52,958 nucleotides of DNA from Micrococcales bacterium UBA2037. Lineage in GTDB: Bacteria; Actinomycetota; Actinomycetes; Actinomycetales; Microbacteriaceae. The stretch is from NCBI GenBank assembly GCA_002333405.1, contig DDBH01000002.1:29435-82392 (forward strand). Reading direction: 5' to 3'. Within the stretch, counting starts at the first letter, position 1. Each line of letters begins with the position of its first letter. Below the pieces are notes generated by a model that saw only the letters and a list, made by a program, of their open reading frames with translations, made no database searches and was not told where the DNA came from. The position numbers were made by a program, and so were the translations under genes. Below, piece by piece: positions 1 through 8,841 of the stretch.

Positions 1-897
1 ATTTAGGCAGACAATGTCCGAGATGGCCTTGGAATTTTGAAACTCCTCTCCCGAAAACAACTTTTTGGCAATTTGAGCGTTGTGCCGCGCATCGCCACCG
101 AGAAGGGCGTCGACTGAGACCCGTTCAATCCCGATCTCTCTGGCATCAAAGGTGAAGGTCTCGATTGCGCCCTTGGAAACCTGCCAAATCGCATTATCGG
201 AGGTTGTGCTGAGTTCATCCAAGCCGTCATTTGACCTGAAAACAATTGCAGTTCTGCCTCTAGTTGCCAACTCAGCAGCCATCAACGGTGCGATTTCAGC
301 ATCGGCCACCCCGAGTGCCGTAGCAATTGGTTGTGCCGGGTTAGCCAAAGGACCTAAGAAGTTGAAGGTGGTTGGCACACCAAGTTCTTTCCTGGCTGGC
401 GCCACGTGGCGCATTGCCGGATGAAAAACCGGAGCAAAGAAGAATGTGATTCCCTCTTTTGCAAAGACCTGCGCCACCTGGGATGGCGAAAGGTCCAATC
501 TAATGCCCAGCTCCTCAAGCATTTCCGAAGAACCGGTTTTCCCAGACGCACTTCGGGATCCGTGCTTCAAAACAGGCACGCCGGCAGCTGCGGCAACAAT
601 CGATGCCATCGAGCTGATATTCACGGTTCCGACTAGGTCTCCCCCGGTACCAACGATGTCTAGAGCATCGCTGCCGGTTTCAAGCTTGACTGCGTTGTCC
701 AGCATCACATCTACGAGCCCAGTAAGCTCCTGGACCGTCTCGCGCTTTGATCTCAACGCCATCATGAAGGCCCCCATTTGAGCCAACGAAGCTCGACCAT
801 GCATGATTTCACTCATTGCCCAACTGGCTTGCCCCTGAGTGAGATTATGCCCCCCGACAAGGACCGAAAGCACTTCAGGCCAACTGAAATTTGTCAT
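1..897 (-). CDS. trpD: Anthranilate phosphoribosyltransferase TrpD (C-terminus cut by window edge)
   Basis: This gene encodes the cytoplasmic enzyme that joins anthranilate to PRPP in tryptophan synthesis. Translation from the ATG at 897 gives 299 residues open to the window edge, so roughly the last 45 residues are missing compared with the usual ~345. Visible family motifs are GTGGD (PRPP/Mg binding), the following NISS, KHGSRSASGKTGS and a later GPLANPAQP. The ATG fits the family N-terminus, a short helical domain with HNLTQGQAS. It is divergent from ctaE, with about 100 bp between the two starts. The trpD–ctaE–qcrCAB neighbourhood is conserved in Actinobacteria (known). No other trp gene is visible nearby. 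Confidence 0.93.
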   Translation of the reverse strand, partial: MTNFSWPEVLSVLVGGHNLTQGQASWAMSEIMHGRASLAQMGAFMMALRSKRETVQELTGLVDVMLDNAVKLETGSDALDIVGTGGDLVGTVNISSMASIVAAAAGVPVLKHGSRSASGKTGSSEMLEELGIRLDLSPSQVAQVFAKEGITFFFAPVFHPAMRHVAPARKELGVPTTFNFLGPLANPAQPIATALGVADAEIAPLMAAELATRGRTAIVFRSNDGLDELSTTSDNAIWQVSKGAIETFTFDAREIGIERVSVDALLGGDARHNAQIAKKLFSGEEFQNSKAISDIVCLN

Positions 898-988
898 CTG
901 ATGAGTCTAGTCAGCCCAAAGAGCCACCGACTCGGAAAAAAGTTGCCAAACCTTGGGGTTTTTGGGACTCTGAACCAACTGTGTCGGG

Positions 989-994
989 TAAACT
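989..994 (+). promoter_or_regulatory. -10 box of a probable leaderless ctaE promoter
   Basis: TAAACT lies exactly 7 nt before the ctaE ATG, so transcription would begin at or next to the start codon. No Shine-Dalgarno sequence sits at a workable distance. No clear -35 element is visible. The same arrangement recurs at several other genes in this window. Confidence 0.5.
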
Positions 995-1001
995 TGGGGA
1001 C

Positions 1002-1625
1002 ATGACTGCTACCTCTACCCCTATGCCCCCGATGGCAATTAATAGGCCGAATTCAACCTCGGTGGGAACAATCGTTTGGCTAGGTAGCGAGGTTATGTTC
1101 TTCGCTGGCCTTTTCGCTATGTACTTCAGCCTCAGGGCAGGCGCACCGGACCTTTGGGCCAATGACACTCAGATTCTGAACGTGCCATTTGCTCTTATTA
1201 ACACCCTGATTTTGGTTGCCAGCTCTTTTACGGCACAGTTTGGCGTATTTGCGGCGGAGCGACTTCAGCCACGAAGAACCGGCAACTCCCCTGCTAAGTG
1301 GGGAATGGTGGAGTGGTTCTTCCTAACCTACGTAATGGGAGCAATCTTCGTAGCAGGTCAGGTTTGGGAATACGCCACTCTAGTTTCGGAGGGCATCGCC
1401 TTGAGCTCAAACTCCTACGGGTCTGCCTTCTACATCACCACTGGTTTTCACGCGCTGCACGTTACAGGCGGCTTGATCGCCTTCCTGTTGATCATTGGCC
1501 GCGCCTACGCAGCAAAGAACTTTGGCCACAAGGAAGCGACCAGCGCAATCGTCGTTTCTTACTACTGGCACTTCGTTGACGTCGTTTGGATCGGCCTCTT
1601 CGTCGTTGTCTACATCCTGAAATAG
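1002..1625 (+). CDS. ctaE: Cytochrome c oxidase subunit III
   Basis: Subunit III of the aa3-type oxidase is an integral membrane protein that stabilises the catalytic core. The product is 207 residues with about five hydrophobic segments. It carries the family stretches VGTIVWLGSEVMFFAGLFA near the N-terminus, TGFHALHV in the middle and YYWHFVDVVWIGLF at the C-terminus. An in-frame TTG at 891 would add 37 polar residues and overlap trpD, so I chose the ATG at 1002, which gives the normal N-terminus and follows a -10 box. It heads the ctaE-qcrC-qcrA-qcrB operon; qcrC starts within 20 bp. The other oxidase subunits are encoded on the opposite strand at 5799-8763. Confidence 0.95.
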   Translation: MTATSTPMPPMAINRPNSTSVGTIVWLGSEVMFFAGLFAMYFSLRAGAPDLWANDTQILNVPFALINTLILVASSFTAQFGVFAAERLQPRRTGNSPAKWGMVEWFFLTYVMGAIFVAGQVWEYATLVSEGIALSSNSYGSAFYITTGFHALHVTGGLIAFLLIIGRAYAAKNFGHKEATSAIVVSYYWHFVDVVWIGLFVVVYILK

Positions 1626-1643
1626 CAAATAATGGAGAATCAG

Positions 1644-2420
1644 TTGAACTCAGCTAAACCAATGCGCCGCAGACCATGGGCCGCAGGCCTGGTCGTCTTT
1701 TTTGGACTAGTCCTATCAGGTGGTGGTTACGCAGCAGCTACGAACGTAGTGCAGTCAGACATCGGCTCAGCTGAGCAAATAGACGAGGGCCGCAAGCTGT
1801 TTTTGGCCAACTGTGCTTCTTGTCACGGCACCAACGGTGAAGGTGCCATTGGTGGCCCGAGCCTGATTGGCGTCGGCGCAGCATCAGTAGATTTCCAGGT
1901 TGGAACCGGTCGTATGCCTGGCCAGGCTTCTGGCCCACAGCTTTACAAGAAGCCAGTGCAGTTCACTGAGGAGCAGATTGCAGCTATGGCTGCCTACGTT
2001 GCTTCACTGGCACCTGGACCGGCTATCCCGGATGAGGAATATCTAAGAGGAGATGGTGACCCAACTCACGGTGGCGAGCTGTTCCGCATCAACTGCGCGA
2101 TGTGCCACAACGCCGTTGGTGCTGGAGGAGCGCTTACCGAGGGTAAGTTTGCACCTTCATTGGCTGGCGTTAGCGCCAAGCACACCTACGAGGCCATGGT
2201 CACAGGCCCACAGAACATGCCGGTTTTCAACGACACAAACCTCACTCCTGAGGACAAGAAAGACATCATCACCTACCTGAAGTACGTTGAGGAAAATGAT
2301 TCCGTGGGCGGATTTGAACTTGGTTCAATCGGTCCGGTAGCAGAGGGATTATTTACCTGGATCTTCGGGTTAGGTTTCATCATCGCCATCACCGTATGGC
2401 TCGGGGCAAAGTCGAATTAG
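1644..2420 (+). CDS. qcrC: Cytochrome bc1 complex diheme cytochrome c subunit
   Basis: QcrC is the membrane-anchored diheme cytochrome c that passes electrons from bc1 directly to the aa3 oxidase in Actinobacteria, replacing a soluble cytochrome c. Two CxxCH heme sites are present, CASCH near residue 57 and CAMCH near residue 151. An N-terminal membrane segment follows a basic stretch (MRRRPW), and a second membrane anchor lies at the extreme C-terminus. An in-frame ATG lies at 1632, but GGAG at 1634-1637 sits 6 nt before the TTG at 1644, so I prefer TTG (258 residues). The gene begins 18 bp after ctaE and ends 9 bp before qcrA, so it is cotranscribed with both. Confidence 0.94.
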   Translation: MNSAKPMRRRPWAAGLVVFFGLVLSGGGYAAATNVVQSDIGSAEQIDEGRKLFLANCASCHGTNGEGAIGGPSLIGVGAASVDFQVGTGRMPGQASGPQLYKKPVQFTEEQIAAMAAYVASLAPGPAIPDEEYLRGDGDPTHGGELFRINCAMCHNAVGAGGALTEGKFAPSLAGVSAKHTYEAMVTGPQNMPVFNDTNLTPEDKKDIITYLKYVEENDSVGGFELGSIGPVAEGLFTWIFGLGFIIAITVWLGAKSN

Positions 2421-2429
2421 GAAATAGCA

Positions 2430-3449
2430 ATGAGTGAACTAGAAAAGCGCTACTCCCCTGGCTTGGCCGCGCAAACCAAGAGGCCAATCGAAGATCCGGG
2501 CATCGAGCCACACCGGGTCCGCATGACCGACAAGAGCGAAAAGCACGCTCGCACTGCCGAAAAGCAGATTGCAGCGATGTTCGGCGTCAGTGTCATCGGC
2601 GCAATCATTGCCATCTGGGGCTTCTTTGCGTTCCCGATTGTCGATGGCGACCTATCTGCAACCAGAAACAACTCACTTTGGATGGGCCTAGGTATGGCCC
2701 TATCTATGCTTGGAATCGGCTTCGGAGCCGTGCACTGGGCAAAAACACTGATGCCTGACAACGAGGTTTCTGAACTGCGGCACCAAGCCCGCTCATCAGA
2801 GGAAACTCGTGCGCAAGCGCTTGAGGTTGTGAAGCTTGCCGATGGTGAATCCGGTTTTACTCGCAGGAAACTGATTCGTCGCACGATGTACGGAGCGCTT
2901 GCATTCTTCCCAATTCCAGGAATCATCATTTTTGGTGACCTTGGACCAGTTGTGGGTGACACTCTTCGCCACACCATGTGGAAGTCAGGCACCAGGCTTG
3001 CTAAGGATCCAACTGGTATTCCAATCAAGGCCTCTGATGTCACAATCGGCTCTGTTTTCCACGTGATCCCTGAGGGCCTAGAGGACCTCGAGGAACACAA
3101 GCTAGAGGAGAAGGCTAAAGCAGCTGTGCTGCTAGTGCGCGTGAACCCTGAAGATCTAAACGAAGATCCTGCCAAGGCAGACTGGAGCTACCAGGGAATC
3201 GTGGCTTACTCAAAGATTTGCACCCACGTTGGATGCCCTGTTGCGCTCTACGAGCAGCACACCCACCACCTACTTTGCCCTTGCCACCAGTCAACATTCG
3301 ACTTGGCAAACCACTGTGAGGTTGTATTCGGACCTGCTTCCAGGCCGCTTCCACAACTTCCGATCACCGTTGACGCAGAGGGCTACCTAGTAGCTCAGAG
3401 CGACTTCTTAGAGCCTGTAGGACCATCATTCTGGGACATGAGGAAATAA
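2430..3449 (+). CDS. qcrA: Cytochrome bc1 complex Rieske iron-sulfur subunit
   Basis: This is the Rieske 2Fe-2S subunit of the menaquinol-cytochrome c reductase. It has 339 residues, longer than proteobacterial Rieske proteins, as usual for the actinobacterial form with extra N-terminal membrane segments; three hydrophobic stretches precede the soluble domain. The cluster-binding motifs CTHVGCP and CPCHQS lie in the C-terminal third, followed by GPASRPLPQLP. The N-terminus is long and charged. The stop codon TAA shares its last base with the ATG of qcrB (TAATG), which indicates translational coupling. Confidence 0.96.
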   Translation: MSELEKRYSPGLAAQTKRPIEDPGIEPHRVRMTDKSEKHARTAEKQIAAMFGVSVIGAIIAIWGFFAFPIVDGDLSATRNNSLWMGLGMALSMLGIGFGAVHWAKTLMPDNEVSELRHQARSSEETRAQALEVVKLADGESGFTRRKLIRRTMYGALAFFPIPGIIIFGDLGPVVGDTLRHTMWKSGTRLAKDPTGIPIKASDVTIGSVFHVIPEGLEDLEEHKLEEKAKAAVLLVRVNPEDLNEDPAKADWSYQGIVAYSKICTHVGCPVALYEQHTHHLLCPCHQSTFDLANHCEVVFGPASRPLPQLPITVDAEGYLVAQSDFLEPVGPSFWDMRK

Positions 3450-5098
3450 TGACAAACACAACTGAGCAAAAGCAGGGTTTTGTTGGAGGCACCGCGAATT
3501 ACCTTGACGAACGTCTAGGTCTTGGCGCAGTAGTCAAGGGCTTTGGAAGAAAGATCTTCCCTGATCACTGGAGCTTCATGCTCGGTGAAGTTGCCATGTA
3601 CAGCTTCGTCATTTTGGTCCTCTCCGGAACCTTCCTGACTTTCTTCTACCAGCCATCAATGGCTGAGGTTCACTATGACGGCAGCTACGCACCTCTAAAA
3701 GGTGCCCAGATGTCAATTGCGTACGCCTCCAGCTTGGACATTAGCTTCGACATCCGTGGCGGTCTAATCATGCGTCAGGTGCACCACTGGGCTGCCCTGT
3801 TGTTTGTGGCTGCAGCCGGACTTCACATGTTGCGCGTGTTCTTCACTGGAGCTTTCCGCAAGCCTCGTGAGCTGAACTGGGTTGTCGGATTCCTACTGTT
3901 CCTTATGGGAATGGCAGCGGGCTTTACCGGCTACTCACTGCCGGACGACCTTCTTTCTGGAAACGGTCTTCGAATCATCGATGGCATGATCAAGGGAATC
4001 CCAGTTATTGGACCAGCGGTTAGCTCCGGCTTCTTCGGCGGCGAGTTCCCGGGCACTGAAGTTGTTGCAAGGCTCTACAGCCTCCACATCATGATTGTCC
4101 CAGCACTGATTATCGTTCTAATGGGTGTCCACCTGATGATGGTTGTCATTCACAAGCACACCCACTACTCGGGTCCTGGTCGCCGCGATGACAACGTCGT
4201 TGGCTACCCACTGATGCCTGTTTATGTTGCTAAGGCCGGTGGATTCTTCTTCTTGGTATTCGGAGTGATTGCTGCCATTGCCGCAACCTTCACTATCAAC
4301 CCAATCTGGAACTACGGACCATATGACCCATCCCCTGTTTCCGCAGGAACTCAGCCTGACTGGTACATCGGATGGCTCGATGGCGCGCTGCGTCTGGCTC
4401 CCTCTGGTTGGGATGTCGTAATCGCAGGATTCGTGATCCCAATGGGCGTCATGGTTCCGCTGGTAGTTTCACTAGTCTTCTTGGCCCTTGTTGCTGCCTA
4501 CCCATTCATCGAGAACTGGGTGACCAAGGACAAGCGTGAGCACCACGTTCTAGATCGCCCGAGAAATGCACCGACTCGCACCGCTATCGGTGCAGCTGGC
4601 GTGACCTTCTACGGCGTACTCTGGGCCGGTGCATCCACAGACTTGATCGCCACCAACTTCCAGATGTCACTGAACCAGGTTCTGACAGCCATGCAGATTC
4701 TTCTGATTCTCGGGCCAGTCATTGCCTACTGGGTGACAAAGCGTGCCTGCCTGTCACTTCAGCGCAAGGACCGCGAGATGGTGCTTCACGGCCGCGAAAC
4801 CGGTCGAGTTGTCCGCTTGCCTCATGGTGAATACATCGAGGTTCATGAGCCAGTAGACAAGTACGAATTGTGGAAGCTAGTTGACTTCAAGGAGTACGAA
4901 CCAGTGCTTCCAAGGCCTAACGCTAGCGGAAAGATCACAGTTGGCAACAGACTGCGATCCGCTATCTCACGCCTTTACTTCGAGGACAGAATCGCGCCAG
5001 TGTCGAAGGCTGAGTACGAGCTTGCTCACGCCGATCACGCACCAGCGATCGACGACAAGCCAAAGTCAAAGCGGAAGCAAAAGGCTCTGACCAAGTAA
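3449..5098 (+). CDS. qcrB: Cytochrome bc1 complex cytochrome b subunit
   Basis: QcrB is the multi-span, diheme, menaquinol-oxidising subunit. It has 549 residues, the long actinobacterial form with a hydrophilic C-terminal extension of roughly 120 residues rich in Lys/Arg. Family landmarks are QVHHWAALLFVAAAGLHMLR (first pair of heme histidines), GFTGYSLPDDLLSGNG, and the PEWY-equivalent region written here as PDWYIGWLDGALR. A histidine pair of the fourth helix is seen in YSLHIMIVPALI with GVHLMMV. It is last in the ctaE-qcrCAB operon and is followed by a hairpin terminator. QcrB is the known target of Q203-type inhibitors in mycobacteria. Confidence 0.97.
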   Translation: MTNTTEQKQGFVGGTANYLDERLGLGAVVKGFGRKIFPDHWSFMLGEVAMYSFVILVLSGTFLTFFYQPSMAEVHYDGSYAPLKGAQMSIAYASSLDISFDIRGGLIMRQVHHWAALLFVAAAGLHMLRVFFTGAFRKPRELNWVVGFLLFLMGMAAGFTGYSLPDDLLSGNGLRIIDGMIKGIPVIGPAVSSGFFGGEFPGTEVVARLYSLHIMIVPALIIVLMGVHLMMVVIHKHTHYSGPGRRDDNVVGYPLMPVYVAKAGGFFFLVFGVIAAIAATFTINPIWNYGPYDPSPVSAGTQPDWYIGWLDGALRLAPSGWDVVIAGFVIPMGVMVPLVVSLVFLALVAAYPFIENWVTKDKREHHVLDRPRNAPTRTAIGAAGVTFYGVLWAGASTDLIATNFQMSLNQVLTAMQILLILGPVIAYWVTKRACLSLQRKDREMVLHGRETGRVVRLPHGEYIEVHEPVDKYELWKLVDFKEYEPVLPRPNASGKITVGNRLRSAISRLYFEDRIAPVSKAEYELAHADHAPAIDDKPKSKRKQKALTK

Positions 5099-5113
5099 TT
5101 TATTAGAGAAGTT

Positions 5114-5153
5114 AGAAACCGGCCTGAGAGCAATCCTCTTGGGCCGGTTTTCT
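5114..5153 (+). terminator. Rho-independent terminator after qcrB
   Basis: AAACCGGCC (5116-5124) pairs with GGCCGGTTT (5142-5150) around a 17-nt loop, followed by TCTATTT. The T-tract is imperfect. The reverse strand has TTTCTAACTT after the stem, so weak bidirectional use for the convergent hydrolase gene is possible. The remaining bases to 5240 show nothing I recognise. Confidence 0.7.
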
Positions 5154-5240
5154 ATTTGTAGAGATTTGTGTGCTCCAAGGATTTCCTCGAGCTGATCAAG
5201 TGGGTGCTTACCACAGGGATTACAGAAGCTGCTTGCGGTG

Positions 5241-5798
5241 CTAGCTGATCTGTGCGAGCTGTTCTGCGGTGGTTAGGACGCTGGCAAACTCTCCATCAAG
5301 GTTCGCTGCCGTCATCCTCATTACCTCGGCTCCTGGAATCACTGAACCATCCTTGCTCACCAGGTCGAATGCGTCTGTGGCATCAATTACGAAGTTTGTC
5401 TGGAAGCCCAGGTTTCCGGCCATGCGCGCCGTTGTCTCACAGCAAAAGTTAGTTGTTATGCCGCATATCACCAGCTGGCGGTGGTTATGACGATCGAGTA
5501 GGAGCCTCAGATCTGGTGTGCCGTAAAAGGCTGAATTAACGCTTTTCTGGATTACCGGGTGGCCCTTGTCGTGAAGAAAATCCACAAGCCTGTTTCCGGC
5601 GTTTCCAGGAAACAGCGGTGAATCTGGATCCTTGGAATTGTGCTTGACAACCACAATTGGCAGGCCCTTTTCGCGCCACGCTTCTACCAGGGCCTTGATG
5701 TTTTCCAGAGCCTTAGGGTTGACGCCACTCCCCCAATAATCAGAGTCGGAAAACCCCTGTTGGGCGTCTATAACAAGCAGTACCGGAGCTTTACTCAT
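5241..5798 (-). CDS. Isochorismatase-family cysteine hydrolase
   Basis: This is a cytoplasmic isochorismatase-superfamily hydrolase of 185 residues. The expected catalytic triad is visible: Asp11 in VIDAQQGF, Lys85 in VIQKSVNSAF, and Cys119 in CGITTNFCCETTARMAG, which also contains the conserved cis-peptide region. Such proteins hydrolyse amide or ester bonds (nicotinamidase, ureidoacrylate and N-carbamoyl amidases among them); the substrate cannot be told from sequence. Its ATG directly abuts the ctaF stop codon, so it appears to be the last gene of the cytochrome oxidase transcript, although no functional link to respiration is evident. Confidence 0.88.
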   Translation of the reverse strand: MSKAPVLLVIDAQQGFSDSDYWGSGVNPKALENIKALVEAWREKGLPIVVVKHNSKDPDSPLFPGNAGNRLVDFLHDKGHPVIQKSVNSAFYGTPDLRLLLDRHNHRQLVICGITTNFCCETTARMAGNLGFQTNFVIDATDAFDLVSKDGSVIPGAEVMRMTAANLDGEFASVLTTAEQLAQIS

Positions 5799-6215
5799 TT
5801 AGTGGGCGTGAGCGCCGCGGCTGTATTCATATACGAATCCAACCACTGCAACCACCGCGAATGGAAGCGCGATAAAGGTCAGCCACCAGCCCGGAACAGC
5901 CAGCGAAAGGAATGCTAGTCCACACGCAAGGCCAAGCATCAGCGGCCACCAACTCCAAGGGCTGAAAAATCCAACCTCACCCGCGTCTTCGCTGATTTCA
6001 CCGTCGAGACGATCCTCTGGCAGCTCGGCGGTCCGTCGCATTCCGCTGTAAAGGTAGAAGGCAATAAAGAGCGAAAGCATGACGGTTAGGCCAATCGCCA
6101 CGGTTCCGATTGGCTCAACTGCACCGAAGTAAATGTCAGACCAAATCGCGTAGGCGATTGTTGCCAGCGCGAAGTACGTTGCCATCACAAGAAGTACGAC
6201 TATGTTCGATCGCAT
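5799..6215 (-). CDS. ctaF: Cytochrome c oxidase subunit IV (actinobacterial type)
   Basis: This is a small 138-residue membrane protein of the actinobacterial cytochrome c oxidase subunit 4 family (CtaF). It shows two N-terminal hydrophobic segments, a short charged linker containing PEDRLDGEISEDAGEVGFF, and two C-terminal hydrophobic segments, ending in a His-containing tail. The linker before the FFSPWSWWP stretch is typical of the family. It follows ctaD with a one-base TAATG overlap and is followed immediately by the cysteine hydrolase. It acts as an accessory subunit of the aa3 oxidase. Confidence 0.92.
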   Translation of the reverse strand: MRSNIVVLLVMATYFALATIAYAIWSDIYFGAVEPIGTVAIGLTVMLSLFIAFYLYSGMRRTAELPEDRLDGEISEDAGEVGFFSPWSWWPLMLGLACGLAFLSLAVPGWWLTFIALPFAVVAVVGFVYEYSRGAHAH

Positions 6216-7903
6216 TAGCTGATGCCTTCCTTCGAGTAGGAAGCCTTAGCTTCAGGTGCGGCGTGTTCTGGGTAGTTCAGGTCAAAAGCAGGCGACTCTG
6301 AACGAATTCTTGGAATTGAGTGGAAGTTGTGTCGAGGGATAGGCGACTCGGTTGCCCACTCCAAAGACCTTCCGTAACCCCAAGGATCCTTCAGCTCCAC
6401 CATCTTGCCGTGGCGCGCTGTGATCCAGACGTTGAAGAAGAAAGGGATCATCGACAGTGCAAGGAGCGCCGCTCCAGCTGTCGAAATGAGGTTCATTTCG
6501 GTGAATCCATCCTCAGGCAGATAGGTCGCATAGCGCCTAGGCATGCCGACCACTCCCAGCCAGTGCTGGATCAAGAAAGTTGTGTGGAAACCAATGAACA
6601 GAATCCAGAAGTGAATCTTTCCAAGACGCTCGTTTAGCATCTTGCCTGTGAACTTTGGCCACCAGAAGTAGAAACCGGCGAACATTGCAAACACAACTGT
6701 TCCGAAGACCACGTAGTGGAAGTGAGCCACCACAAAGTAGCTGTCGGAGATGTGGAAGTCCAAGGCAGGAGAAGCAAGAATAACTCCGGTCAATCCTCCA
6801 AATACGAAGCTGACTAGGAACCCTAGACTCCAAAGCATCGGGGTTTCGTAGGTTATCGAGCCGCGCCAGAGCGTACCAATCCAGTTGAAAATCTTCACGC
6901 CCGTAGGGACGGCGATCAACATCGTGGTGAACGCGAAGAATGGTAATAGCACCTGACCAGTCACGTACATGTGGTGAGCCCAAACTGTCATGGACAGCGC
7001 TGCGATGGCGATAGTTGCGTAAACCAAGGTCTTGTAGCCAAAGATTGGCTTACGGCTAAAGACCGGAAAGATCTCCGAGACAATTCCGAAGAACGGAAGC
7101 GCAATGATGTAAACCTCTGGGTGCCCAAAGAACCAGAACAGGTGCTGCCACAGCATCGCTCCCCCGTTTTGAGGATCAAAAACGTGCGCCCCGAATACCC
7201 TGTCGGCACCCAGCGCGAACAAAGCCGCCGCAAGTGGCGGGAACGCCATGATGACAAGAATCGATGTGACAAGCGTGTTCCAGGTGAAAATCGGCATGCG
7301 CCACATGGTCATACCTGGTGCTCGCATGGTGATGATGGTGGTGATGAAGTTCACTCCACCAAGAATTGTTCCAAAACCAGACAGGGCAAGACCAAATACC
7401 CAGAGGTCACCACCAATTCCCGGAGAGAAAGTGGTGTTCGAAAGCGGTGCGTAGGCGAACCACCCGAAGCTTGCAGCTCCCTGTGGCGTGAAGAATCCAG
7501 AAACGGCAATCAAGCTACCAAAGCTGAAGAACCAGTAGGCAATTGCGTTCAGTCTTGGGAAAGCAACGTCCGGTGCTCCAATTTGGACCGGCATCAAAAC
7601 GTTGGCAAAGCCTGCAAACAGTGGAGTTGCAAACATCAAGAGCATGATAGTTCCGTGCATGGTGAACAGCTGGTTGTACTGCTCCTTGGTTGCAACAATC
7701 TCGAGTCCAGGAAGCGCCAGCTGCGCCCTGATAACCAGAGCCATGACGCCACCGAGCAGGAAGTATAGGAAGGAAGTAATTAGGTACAGATACCCAATCT
7801 TCTTGTGGTCGGTTGTAGTCAGCCAGTCAACAAGAATCTGACCTTTTGTGCGCTTTGGCACGAATGAGGTTGGGTTTTTGACTGTCTCGGTAATCGTTGC
7901 CAT
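6215..7903 (-). CDS. ctaD: Cytochrome c oxidase subunit I
   Basis: CtaD is the catalytic subunit of the aa3 oxidase, carrying heme a and the heme a3-CuB centre. The 562-residue product has about 12 membrane segments. Key motifs are TMHGTIMLL (heme a His), FFGHPEVYIIALPFFG (CuB His and the cross-linked Tyr), WAHHMYVTG (two CuB His) and VAHFHYVVFGT (heme a3 and heme a His). GHPEVYI places it in the proton-pumping A family. It overlaps ctaC upstream and ctaF downstream by one base each. The ATG at 7903 gives a normal N-terminus. Confidence 0.98.
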   Translation of the reverse strand: MATITETVKNPTSFVPKRTKGQILVDWLTTTDHKKIGYLYLITSFLYFLLGGVMALVIRAQLALPGLEIVATKEQYNQLFTMHGTIMLLMFATPLFAGFANVLMPVQIGAPDVAFPRLNAIAYWFFSFGSLIAVSGFFTPQGAASFGWFAYAPLSNTTFSPGIGGDLWVFGLALSGFGTILGGVNFITTIITMRAPGMTMWRMPIFTWNTLVTSILVIMAFPPLAAALFALGADRVFGAHVFDPQNGGAMLWQHLFWFFGHPEVYIIALPFFGIVSEIFPVFSRKPIFGYKTLVYATIAIAALSMTVWAHHMYVTGQVLLPFFAFTTMLIAVPTGVKIFNWIGTLWRGSITYETPMLWSLGFLVSFVFGGLTGVILASPALDFHISDSYFVVAHFHYVVFGTVVFAMFAGFYFWWPKFTGKMLNERLGKIHFWILFIGFHTTFLIQHWLGVVGMPRRYATYLPEDGFTEMNLISTAGAALLALSMIPFFFNVWITARHGKMVELKDPWGYGRSLEWATESPIPRHNFHSIPRIRSESPAFDLNYPEHAAPEAKASYSKEGIS

Positions 7904-8763
7904 TAGCCTTCGCTCCTAATCGCTGGGTCTCCACCAGGAAGATTTTGGTTTCGGTCATACTCGGTTGAAAGCTGACCAACATTGCCCCGAGCTGCCAAGG
8001 AGGCCATCTGGGAATCGTATTCGGCCTGAGAGACCACCTTGACGTTGAACAACATCATCGAGTGATACTCACCGCAAAGCTCTGCACACTTACCGACGTA
8101 CGCTCCCTCCTTCATTGGAGTGAAATACATCTTGTTAGTGACACCGGGGAACATGTCCTTTTTGTACAGGAAGTCGATTACCCAGAATGAGTGAATAACA
8201 TCGCGAGAGCTCAAGTCGATCTGGACCGACTTGTTCACTGGCAAGTAAAGGGTTGGCAGCGTTTCAAAGACATTCTCTTCGGTGCCGGTGAACTGGGCTT
8301 GGATGCCGCTGTCAAAGGTGTTCTCGTCAACGTAGTTGAAGTCCCAGCTCCACTGCTTCGCAATTACTTCGATGTGGACATCAGGATTCTCAGTTTTGGC
8401 CTCAATTGCAGTCATGTCCCTGGCGGTAAAGGCGAAGAAGCCAAGTACCAAAATCAGTGGAACCACTGTGAACAAAGTCTCAATTGGGAGGTTGTAGCGA
8501 AGCTGAGCAGGCATTCCGGTCTCGCCCTTGCGGCGACGGTAAACAATTAGTGCCCAGGCCATTAGACCCCAGGAAGCGACTCCAACAGCCAGTAGCACAA
8601 TCCAGGATGTGGTCCACAGGCCGATAATTCGGTCGGTGTGGTTGGTAACTCCGGAGGCGTCAGGCAAAAAGCCGCGCTGTGCCTCTGGGCTACATCCAGC
8701 CAGAAGTAAAGATATGCCGGAAATAACTGCGATTGCAGCTACGCGAGAACGGTTTTTACTCAA
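7903..8763 (-). CDS. ctaC: Cytochrome c oxidase subunit II (lipoprotein, CuA)
   Basis: CtaC is the CuA-bearing subunit that accepts electrons from QcrC. It has 286 residues. The N-terminus is a lipoprotein signal with lipobox LLAGC (Cys24). Two membrane hairpin segments follow at about residues 50-75 and 95-115, then a cupredoxin domain. The CuA ligands are His191, Cys226, Glu228, Cys230, His234 and Met237 within CAELCGEYHSMM; the aromatic WSW (138-140) is the electron entry site. Translation begins at TTG 8763 after AAGGATG. No fused cytochrome c domain is present, consistent with a bc1-aa3 supercomplex. A -10-like TAGAAT lies at 8799-8804. Confidence 0.97.
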   Translation of the reverse strand: MSKNRSRVAAIAVISGISLLLAGCSPEAQRGFLPDASGVTNHTDRIIGLWTTSWIVLLAVGVASWGLMAWALIVYRRRKGETGMPAQLRYNLPIETLFTVVPLILVLGFFAFTARDMTAIEAKTENPDVHIEVIAKQWSWDFNYVDENTFDSGIQAQFTGTEENVFETLPTLYLPVNKSVQIDLSSRDVIHSFWVIDFLYKKDMFPGVTNKMYFTPMKEGAYVGKCAELCGEYHSMMLFNVKVVSQAEYDSQMASLAARGNVGQLSTEYDRNQNLPGGDPAIRSEG

Positions 8764-8798
8764 TGGAACATCCTTCTAAAGTCGCTTCAGACGTACCA

Positions 8799-8804
8799 AT
8801 TCTA
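8799..8804 (-). promoter_or_regulatory. Candidate -10 box for ctaC-ctaD-ctaF
   Basis: TAGAAT on the minus strand in the 78-bp gap between erpA and ctaC would give a leader of about 30 nt carrying AAGGAT before the TTG start. No good -35 is visible. The gap shows no terminator for erpA, so read-through from erpA is also possible. Confidence 0.4.
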
Positions 8805-8841
8805 ACCGACCAAGGTCCGCACACGAGCCATAAACTCGGGA

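Noticed and set aside
2450..3175. 241-residue open frame on the minus strand
   Set aside because: Antisense to qcrA with its Rieske motifs; Ser-rich and without domain signal.
6971..7768. 265-residue open frame on the plus strand
   Set aside because: It lies wholly antisense to ctaD, which has every catalytic motif; its composition is low-complexity polar and it resembles no family.
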